From positions 1 through 49,371 of the forward strand of contig PATI01000038.1 of the NCBI GenBank assembly GCA_002712335.1: 49,371 bases of DNA, read 5' to 3'. Positions 44,099-49,371 of this stretch are shown piece by piece. Position 1 is the first letter of the stretch. Every line of letters begins with the position of its first letter. A program made the translations under genes and the position numbers. Source of the DNA: Rhodospirillaceae bacterium. GTDB lineage: Bacteria > Pseudomonadota > Alphaproteobacteria > MPNO01 > UBA2964. A model generated the notes under the pieces. The model saw only the letters and a program-made list of their open reading frames with translations, was not told where the DNA came from and ran no database searches.

Positions 44099-44939
44099 TT
44101 TCTCTTACCAATCGTCTGATGTACTCACGCAAGTCAGTAAACTTGACATCCTCAAGCAGTCTGAGAAGTTTCGAATTATTAAAAGCGCGATACCCGTTGT
44201 GGGGCATGGGACCAGTGCGATGTCGGCTTTTAATTTTTACGACCCCGGGCACTTCCTCAACCACCGCTTCAGCGATTTCCCTAAATGATACTACGGCACC
44301 GGTAACGGCATTTATAGGTTCATCGATTTTATTATCAATCATTCCAACAGCAATTCTTGCCACATCCGAAACATGGATATGGTCTCTTAATTCCTCTCCA
44401 TTACCAAATAAGGTTATATCTTTTCCTTCCATAGCAAGGCGAATAAAAGAATTTGGCCCATATCCATTATGAGGATCCCCGGGGCCATAAATTAAGGTTG
44501 AACGAAGGTGTCCGATTGGTAAATCAATTCTTTGCTCGAGCATTTTTTCTCGCATACAATGCATAATCCCGTGTGGATTGAGGGGCGACATTTCTGACGT
44601 TTCATCAATCTTTCCGTCGGGGTCCCCATATACCGCATCTGAACTTATATTCAGAATATATTTTAAACTCTTTTTCCGCATTCCCTCGACCAAATTATTC
44701 ATCATGCAAATGTTATAAATTAACATATCCAAATCCTTAGCAGGAGCCTTAGCCGCAGCTAAAACGACTATGTCATCATCTCTTAATAAATTTGTTATTG
44801 CTGAACTCTGCTCGGGATCTGAAAAATCAATTTGACTGCGATTAATTGAAACCGGCTCATATTCAGTTTCCGATAAAGAAGATATTATGTTTGAACCGAC
44901 AAAACCATTGCCGCCAAAAACTAAAACACGTTGTGTCAT
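44091..44939 (-). CDS. NAD-dependent epimerase/dehydratase-like SDR, catalytic Tyr and Lys replaced
   Basis: The protein of about 282 residues has VFGGNGFVGSN for the Rossmann turn and SSDAVYG, but where extended SDRs have Tyr-x3-Lys it has His123-Gly-Ile-Met-His127. GPGDPHNGYG and FGNGEELRDHIHVSDVA are shared with the SDR at 29466-30317, which has Tyr-x3-His. So this pair is a distinct branch; here both catalytic residues are changed. It likely binds a nucleotide sugar, and may be inactive, regulatory or use other chemistry. TTG at 44942 precedes the ATG directly. Coupled to the methyltransferase. Confidence 0.82.
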   Translation of the reverse strand: MTQRVLVFGGNGFVGSNIISSLSETEYEPVSINRSQIDFSDPEQSSAITNLLRDDDIVVLAAAKAPAKDLDMLIYNICMMNNLVEGMRKKSLKYILNISSDAVYGDPDGKIDETSEMSPLNPHGIMHCMREKMLEQRIDLPIGHLRSTLIYGPGDPHNGYGPNSFIRLAMEGKDITLFGNGEELRDHIHVSDVARIAVGMIDNKIDEPINAVTGAVVSFREIAEAVVEEVPGVVKIKSRHRTGPMPHNGYRAFNNSKLLRLLEDVKFTDLREYIRRLVRENA

Positions 44940-45234
44940 CAAATAGCCCTTCCTAATGCGTTTCCGTGAGCACTAAATTCTGATAGAACAGTTATAAAAG
45001 AAAGATTTCTAAGCACTGTTTCGTTATTCATTTTAAAGAAAGCTATAGAATCATTTGAAAAATGGAAAAATTAATAGAAGGTATAATCTGCTTTCTTTAG
45101 TAAATAAATTAAAACTACACGTAATGTAATGTTATTATCGGCCTCATTCTTAATTTTCTACCCACTAACACTTAAACTATGTGTAAAATAAAATTTTAAA
45201 GAAAATTTATTCAATAACAAAATATTATTTAGAT
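44940..45234. other. intergenic region between divergent glycan and export genes
   Basis: This AT-rich gap of about 295 bases has no open frame with coding character. It separates the minus-strand SDR/methyltransferase pair from the plus-strand exporter pair, so it should hold divergent promoters. A TATAAT lies at 45082-45087, but the nearest TTGAAA is 21 bases upstream, too far for a confident promoter. No ops/JUMPstart element is seen. Confidence 0.5.
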
Positions 45235-46050
45235 ATGTCCAGTAACGATGTTTCCCCTGAATCTGTAAGTGATGTTTTTCGTCACTATTCAAAAGGATTT
45301 TTAACTAACGTTTTCACAAGTTTCTATTGGTCGCACATGGATGTTCGGTGTCGTTATCGTCGCTCTATCATTGGCCCCTTCTGGGAAACAATAAATATGT
45401 TGGTAATGATAATGGGAATGTCTTTTGTTTCCAGTGCCATTTTTAGCGTTAGTATGATGGGTATGTTACCTTACTTGGGTCTAGGGATAATATTCTGGTC
45501 AGTAATTTCAACCTCGATTAATGATGGGAGTGCTTGTCTTATTGGAAATTCCGACCTTATCAAAAATTCGAACTTAGGTATCGGTAACTTTGTCGGAAGG
45601 ACCGTATTCAAAATATATATAACAACAGCCCACCACACTCTCATTTATGTAATCGGGTTAATCTTTTTAGACATCAATATAAACATGATCACTTTACTCG
45701 CAATACCGGGTATATTACTTCTCTTTCTAAATTCATTATGGGTGGTCCCGACACTAGCGCTGATTTGCGCACGCTATAGAGATCTAGAAATGATAGTCAA
45801 GAATCTCGTTATGCTGTCATTTTTTGTTACGCCGATTTTTTGGAATAGTGATGTTGTACGTTCTAATCGCCGTTTTATTGTCGATTACAACCCTTTTTAT
45901 TATTATTTAGAGATAGTTCGTGCACCCCTGCTGGGTGAAATACCCGATTTGAAAGTTTATATTGTAGTAATTCTCCTAACATTATTTGGTTACCTTCTAT
46001 TAACGGTAACCTACTCCCGAATGCGACCCAACCTAGCCTTTTATGTTTAA
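45235..46050 (+). CDS. ABC-2 polysaccharide/teichoic acid export permease (Wzm/KpsM/TagG type)
   Basis: The 271-residue protein has six predicted membrane helices (first at about residues 55-75) and family marks such as WSHMDVRCRYRRSIIGPFWETIN before helix 1 and ICARYRDLEMIVKNLVMLSFFVTPIFW near residues 178-204. It forms the channel of the ABC transporter that moves a lipid-linked O-antigen or capsule polymer across the inner membrane. The ATG has no evident ribosome-binding site. It is followed at 12 bases by the ATPase gene. Confidence 0.9.
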   Translation: MSSNDVSPESVSDVFRHYSKGFLTNVFTSFYWSHMDVRCRYRRSIIGPFWETINMLVMIMGMSFVSSAIFSVSMMGMLPYLGLGIIFWSVISTSINDGSACLIGNSDLIKNSNLGIGNFVGRTVFKIYITTAHHTLIYVIGLIFLDININMITLLAIPGILLLFLNSLWVVPTLALICARYRDLEMIVKNLVMLSFFVTPIFWNSDVVRSNRRFIVDYNPFYYYLEIVRAPLLGEIPDLKVYIVVILLTLFGYLLLTVTYSRMRPNLAFYV

Positions 46051-46062
46051 TCAAGTTTACCA

Positions 46063-46812
46063 ATGGCACACGTAAAATTAACTAATATTAACGTTGAAAT
46101 ACCCATCTATGACGCAAACGCCCTGCGCCTTTTCAAACGGCGATCAACTAAGGGTAAAAGTAAAGTTGGTTCAGGGTCATTTAGTACTGCTGGGGTTCTA
46201 AGTGTGCAAGCACTGAGAAATATAAACTTAGAGGTTAACGACGGCGAACGCCTTGCTTTAATTGGACATAACGGTGCAGGAAAAACAACCTTGTTAAGAT
46301 TTATAGCAGGCGTCTACCCCAAAGGAGAAGGGATCAGGGATATTCTGGGAGACGTGCATTTATATGGCTCCGCATCATCCATAAATCCTGATGGAACGGG
46401 GTATGAAAATATCTTACTTGCTATGCGGCTAAATGGCCTGGACAAAAGCCTTGAACCTAAGATCCGAAAGGATGTGGAAGAATTTACAGAATTAGGTGAA
46501 TTCCTCAACATGCCTATGCGAACCTACTCTGCTGGGATGTCAGCGAGACTAAACTTTGCAATCGCCACCTTAAAAACCCCTAGCATCCTTCTAATAGACG
46601 AAGGAATTGGAGCAGGTGACAAGAATTTTGCGGATAAAGTTGAAAAACGCGTTAAAGAATTCACGGACCGTGCGAAAATTATTGTGATGGCATCACATTC
46701 AGGGGAATTTTTAAAAAAGATGTGCAACCGGGGCGCCGTTCTCAGGCGTGGATCTATCGAATTTGTTGGAGATGTAGAAGAAGCTTTGGAGTTTTATGAC
46801 AGGAGCTTATAG
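46063..46812 (+). CDS. polysaccharide export ABC ATPase (Wzt/KpsT/TagH type), no C-terminal glycan-binding domain
   Basis: The 249-residue protein has Walker A GHNGAGKTT (68-76), signature YSAGM near residue 165, Walker B ILLIDEGIGAGD and the H-loop ASHS. It powers the adjacent permease. Wzt of some O-antigens has an extra C-terminal carbohydrate-binding domain of about 170 residues; this one stops after the ATPase, like KpsT, so it should not need a specific chain-end modification for recognition. It keeps the N-terminal extension typical of the family (loop around residues 25-45, basic). Confidence 0.9.
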   Translation: MAHVKLTNINVEIPIYDANALRLFKRRSTKGKSKVGSGSFSTAGVLSVQALRNINLEVNDGERLALIGHNGAGKTTLLRFIAGVYPKGEGIRDILGDVHLYGSASSINPDGTGYENILLAMRLNGLDKSLEPKIRKDVEEFTELGEFLNMPMRTYSAGMSARLNFAIATLKTPSILLIDEGIGAGDKNFADKVEKRVKEFTDRAKIIVMASHSGEFLKKMCNRGAVLRRGSIEFVGDVEEALEFYDRSL

Positions 46813-47102
46813 CTTAGATTGGTCTCAACCTTCGTACAATTTTTGTTTATTGCCGGTCTATACCCCCCCAATATTATTAAATATATTTGGGAAAAAAAAA
46901 TATCCTAAAATTTTGTCTCGACAATTGTAAGTTATTAACTTACGCCTTTCACTTTTTGCTTATCGAATTAGTGTATATCTATAAAATTAAATAATAATTA
47001 TGCAAGAAGCAGCAATGGTAATGAACCAAAAAGTTTTATAACTTATGTTATTTTTTTGGGTGGGAAAAGTACCTTTCTAAATTCGAAATCGGGTTAAGAC
47101 TC
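46813..47102. other. intergenic region before the PhyH genes
   Basis: This 290-base AT-rich gap shows no gene. It carries an imperfect hairpin (CCC...GGG around 46866-46890) followed by nine A rather than T, so it is not a terminator for the plus-strand exporter genes. The next gene is on the same strand and may have its own promoter here. Confidence 0.45.
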
Positions 47103-47843
47103 ATGATAAATATCGATTATCTAGAAAAAAAGGACGGCTTCGAAATCATTCAAGCTTTCTCCCCGAGTGAGGTGTCAAGGATCAGGGAATTGATAAATGA
47201 GGACCTTAGAAAAGTTTTACATGATCACCACCCCGATGCAAAAAAACTCATTGAAACTATTGATATCGAAAATTATCACCTAGCAGCCAATCAATTTAAT
47301 CACGCTGATATTTGGACACGTCACAATAGATTATTTAAACAGCACGCCATAGATTATTTTTATTCCACTGAATTTTATAAAAATCTAAAACGACAGTTTC
47401 TCAACCTTAAAATTACAAATGAAATCCACGGCCAGGAACCGGAAATTGTCTGGCGTATCGTAAGACCTGGAGAGGCCAATGATGTTGGTCCAATTCATGC
47501 TGATAAGTGGTTCTGGGACCTCAATGGTTGGCACGTGCCAGATGGTAAAAAATGTATTAAGGTATGGGCATTCATTAGCGGAGATAGTAGGCGGAGCGGT
47601 TTGTATGTCGTACCCAAGTCCCAATTTAATTCCGATACTGCTTATTCAACAGAAAAAAAAGACGGAATAAATAAGCCGATTATAAATGATGACAAAATTT
47701 TAAAAGACAAAATTCTTCTGGATACCAAGGTAGGCGAAGCAATAATTTTTTCATATCAACTTTTACATGGTGGCGCACAAACACAGGGAAACCGATGTAG
47801 GGTCAGTATTGAATTTACGCTTATGTTAAGCAGTGAAGAGTAA
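47103..47843 (+). CDS. PhyH-like Fe(II)/2-oxoglutarate dioxygenase (copy 1)
   Basis: The 246-residue protein has the phytanoyl-CoA dioxygenase-type facial triad: His132-x-Asp134 (IHADKW) and distal His222 (LLHGG), with Arg233 placed to bind 2-oxoglutarate. PhyH-type enzymes hydroxylate lipids, natural products and some sugars. The gene lies behind the exporter pair and before a second PhyH gene with a three-base gap, so the two are one operon. In this setting they may hydroxylate the exported glycan or its lipid carrier, but the substrate is not evident. Confidence 0.83.
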   Translation: MINIDYLEKKDGFEIIQAFSPSEVSRIRELINEDLRKVLHDHHPDAKKLIETIDIENYHLAANQFNHADIWTRHNRLFKQHAIDYFYSTEFYKNLKRQFLNLKITNEIHGQEPEIVWRIVRPGEANDVGPIHADKWFWDLNGWHVPDGKKCIKVWAFISGDSRRSGLYVVPKSQFNSDTAYSTEKKDGINKPIINDDKILKDKILLDTKVGEAIIFSYQLLHGGAQTQGNRCRVSIEFTLMLSSEE

Positions 47844-47846
47844 CCC

Positions 47847-48656
47847 ATGAAAAAATGGCAAAAAGAATACTCAACCAAAGGGTATACTAGGATTAATCTT
47901 GATCAAGTTGATTCACTTAAAAATACCAAAGAAAGGCTCCAAAGGGAGCTCCAAAAGTTTTGTTCGAATAAAAAAGTAAGAATTGAGAATTTGCACCTAT
48001 TTTTTCTGGACCAGGACATAGAAGAAGTTTGTTGGAAACTATGTCAATTTTTTTGGAAAATGAAATTTTGTAGAAAAATAATTTTAGATAACATTGACAT
48101 ATTCGAGAAGTTCATCGGACCAGACATATACTATCAAACACAGCCTTTCTTGAGGATTGCACGCCCCAATAGCAAATCGGATAATATTGGTTTCCATAGG
48201 GATACCATGTATGGACAGTCACCTTATGAAATCTCCGTACATGTGCCTCTGAGTTCTTTGGATAAAAATTCATGCCTGAAATTTCTTCCTGGGTCGCACC
48301 TTTTATCAGATAGCCATTTTGAATTAGCGGAGCAAGGTTCAAATGCAAGCAAAAAAGGATCGCGGAAACACGAAATGGGTTTTCCGTATGATCCGAAGGT
48401 TATAAAGGAAACCCCCGACCTCAAACCGGTTCCTCTTAAATTCGGGCAAGCCGTGGTTTTTCCACCCTCAACGTTGCATGGCCAAAAAATAAACACTGGG
48501 TCTAAAACCCGGATGAGCTTCGATTTTCGCATTATATCAAAATATGCCCCAGTAGAATTTAAACAGGACATAACTTCTCGTGGCTATTCTCTTCTTTCAG
48601 AATCTGCTATAACAGAAGTTGCCGACAATTTTTTAAAAATCAATCAACAACGATAA
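47847..48656 (+). CDS. PhyH-like Fe(II)/2-oxoglutarate dioxygenase (copy 2)
   Basis: The 269-residue protein has His117-x-Asp119 (GFHRDTMYG), LKFLPGSH (144-151), distal His211 (STLHGQ) and Arg222 (KTRMSFD). It is only distantly related to the first copy. The N-terminal third has a Lys/Trp/Phe-rich segment (KLCQFFWKMKFCRKIIL). The ATG follows the copy-1 stop by three bases. It is convergent with the sulfotransferase gene (25-base gap). Substrate unknown; similar in layout to dioxygenases of secondary-metabolite and glycan loci. Confidence 0.83.
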   Translation: MKKWQKEYSTKGYTRINLDQVDSLKNTKERLQRELQKFCSNKKVRIENLHLFFLDQDIEEVCWKLCQFFWKMKFCRKIILDNIDIFEKFIGPDIYYQTQPFLRIARPNSKSDNIGFHRDTMYGQSPYEISVHVPLSSLDKNSCLKFLPGSHLLSDSHFELAEQGSNASKKGSRKHEMGFPYDPKVIKETPDLKPVPLKFGQAVVFPPSTLHGQKINTGSKTRMSFDFRIISKYAPVEFKQDITSRGYSLLSESAITEVADNFLKINQQR

Positions 48657-48681
48657 CCACCTACTAGTCTTGATTATTTTT

Positions 48682-49371
48682 TTAAGCCCCTGGTCGGCCA
48701 TCAGGATAAATTTCGTACTTTTCCCGCTTAATATTACCGTCAAAGTCGATATGGTCGATCGACCTTACATAGGGCTTTTCTCTGGTGTTAAACAATAACA
48801 TCTGTTGGTCAGACAAACATAAATCGTTATTTTGAATTAAATTCCATAACTGCATATCATATGCATTCATTGTCCCGGCTAACTCTAACAACTCATTACT
48901 AATTAATTTGGCATAAGGGTTTTGTTTATTAATGCTCGTTTTTGATACTTTACCATCTTCAAAATCCATTTTTTTTGAGTCATAAATAACTTCATCTAAG
49001 TCATAAGTGCTTATAATTTGTACCTTCTCAAGATTCCGAAAAGCACTTTCAAAATTTTTATAGTCAATTTCTGAAGATGGAAAAAGATAATCATCACAAA
49101 GCATGCGTACCATCACATTATCAATGACATCTATGGGCAATTGTTCTGCACGGGCACGCGTTAAATTGATCTCATATACACTTTCCTCGATGTCCTTGGG
49201 CGAAACATCTTCTTTATTTCCTAAATTACCGGATTTAAAAAAGGTAAATAGCCAACGGTCGATTGGATGACGAACAACCGCAAATATAGAACTCAACTCA
49301 AAGAGTTCCTTTGCTATTGAAAAGGGAACATGACCAACTCCATAAGAATATTTTTGACCTTTGTTTTTATT
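48682..49371 (-). CDS. sulfotransferase-family protein, 5' end beyond the window
   Basis: The minus-strand frame is open from its stop at 48682 to the right edge, with no stop in the last 25 codons, so the N-terminus lies outside the window. The preserved part includes VVRHPIDRWLFTFFK, the 3'-phosphate-binding (3'-PB) motif of PAPS sulfotransferases (R-x-P-x-x-R), preceded by GHVPFSIAKELFEL. It resembles carbohydrate (Golgi-type, family 2) sulfotransferases of bacterial glycan loci. The 5'-PSB loop should lie further upstream. It may sulfate the exported polysaccharide. A shorter start at 49296 is not credible because the motif would be cut from its context. Confidence 0.72.
   Translation of the reverse strand, partial: NKNKGQKYSYGVGHVPFSIAKELFELSSIFAVVRHPIDRWLFTFFKSGNLGNKEDVSPKDIEESVYEINLTRARAEQLPIDVIDNVMVRMLCDDYLFPSSEIDYKNFESAFRNLEKVQIISTYDLDEVIYDSKKMDFEDGKVSKTSINKQNPYAKLISNELLELAGTMNAYDMQLWNLIQNNDLCLSDQQMLLFNTREKPYVRSIDHIDFDGNIKREKYEIYPDGRPGA

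Noticed and set aside
45055..45087. Promoter TTGAAA - TATAAT before the export permease
   Set aside because: The spacing of 21 bases is too long for a standard sigma-70 promoter and the gap is AT-rich, so chance matches are expected.
46866..46905. Hairpin after the export ATPase as terminator
   Set aside because: The stem is imperfect and followed by A, not T, on the plus strand.

Overview
The window looks like chromosomal DNA of a Gram-negative, probably alphaproteobacterial, heterotroph. This is inference: the RecX is of the alphaproteobacterial type, the locus has surface-polysaccharide and ABC-2 export genes, the DNA is AT-leaning by eye, and genes are packed tightly with frequent TTG/GTG starts. 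Rieske, TauD/TfdA, LLM and CocE-type enzymes suggest an environmental, possibly marine, oligotroph. I see no rRNA, tRNA, CRISPR array, insertion sequence or phage gene.

Region 1 (1-24,272) is a mosaic of catabolic, transport and detoxification genes. It opens with a tandemly duplicated VOC-fold gene (first copy cut by the window edge), then a family-5 solute-binding protein with a clear terminator. Next are a TauD-like dioxygenase, a metallophosphoesterase, and a MarR / EmrA / EmrB / CocE-hydrolase run divergent from a second MFS pump across a perfect inverted repeat. RecX and a CinA/PncC-type amidase follow, then a carboxymuconolactone-decarboxylase-like protein, a second TauD-like enzyme with a suspicious A11 tract at its start, and a heterodimeric ABC exporter with one degenerate ATP site. 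The region ends with an LLM flavin oxygenase, a 4,5-dihydroxyphthalate-decarboxylase-like protein, a Rieske oxygenase, a D-aminoacylase-like amidohydrolase and an FMN 2-hydroxy-acid dehydrogenase.

Region 2 (24,420-49,371) is a cell-surface glycan locus. A long minus-strand array, read from 42,422 down to 24,420, runs: DegT aminotransferase, TPP-dependent E1 alpha, E1 beta, second DegT, GmhA-like isomerase, GmhB-like phosphatase, transaldolase, two SDR epimerases, a nucleotidyltransferase-kinase fusion (HldE domains in swapped order), Gfo/Idh oxidoreductase, a UDP-sugar-dehydrogenase homologue lacking catalytic Lys and Cys, an atypical SDR, a Nudix hydrolase, a GT2 glycosyltransferase and rfbB-D-A-C for dTDP-L-rhamnose. 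Around and after it lie another GT2, a methyltransferase, a second atypical SDR, a Wzm/Wzt-type export ABC transporter, two PhyH-type dioxygenases and a sulfotransferase cut by the window end.

The most interesting candidate system is the 29.5-42.4 kb module. Transaldolase, isomerase, kinase/nucleotidyltransferase and phosphatase form a complete logic for making a nucleotide-activated sugar of heptose type. They are coupled to two DegT aminotransferases and a pyruvate-dehydrogenase-like E1 alpha/beta pair with no E2 or E3, which suggests a carboligation or decarboxylation step on a sugar or its side chain. Several enzymes have non-canonical active sites, so the product is probably not plain ADP-heptose. 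Dioxygenases and a sulfotransferase next to the exporter may decorate the exported glycan.
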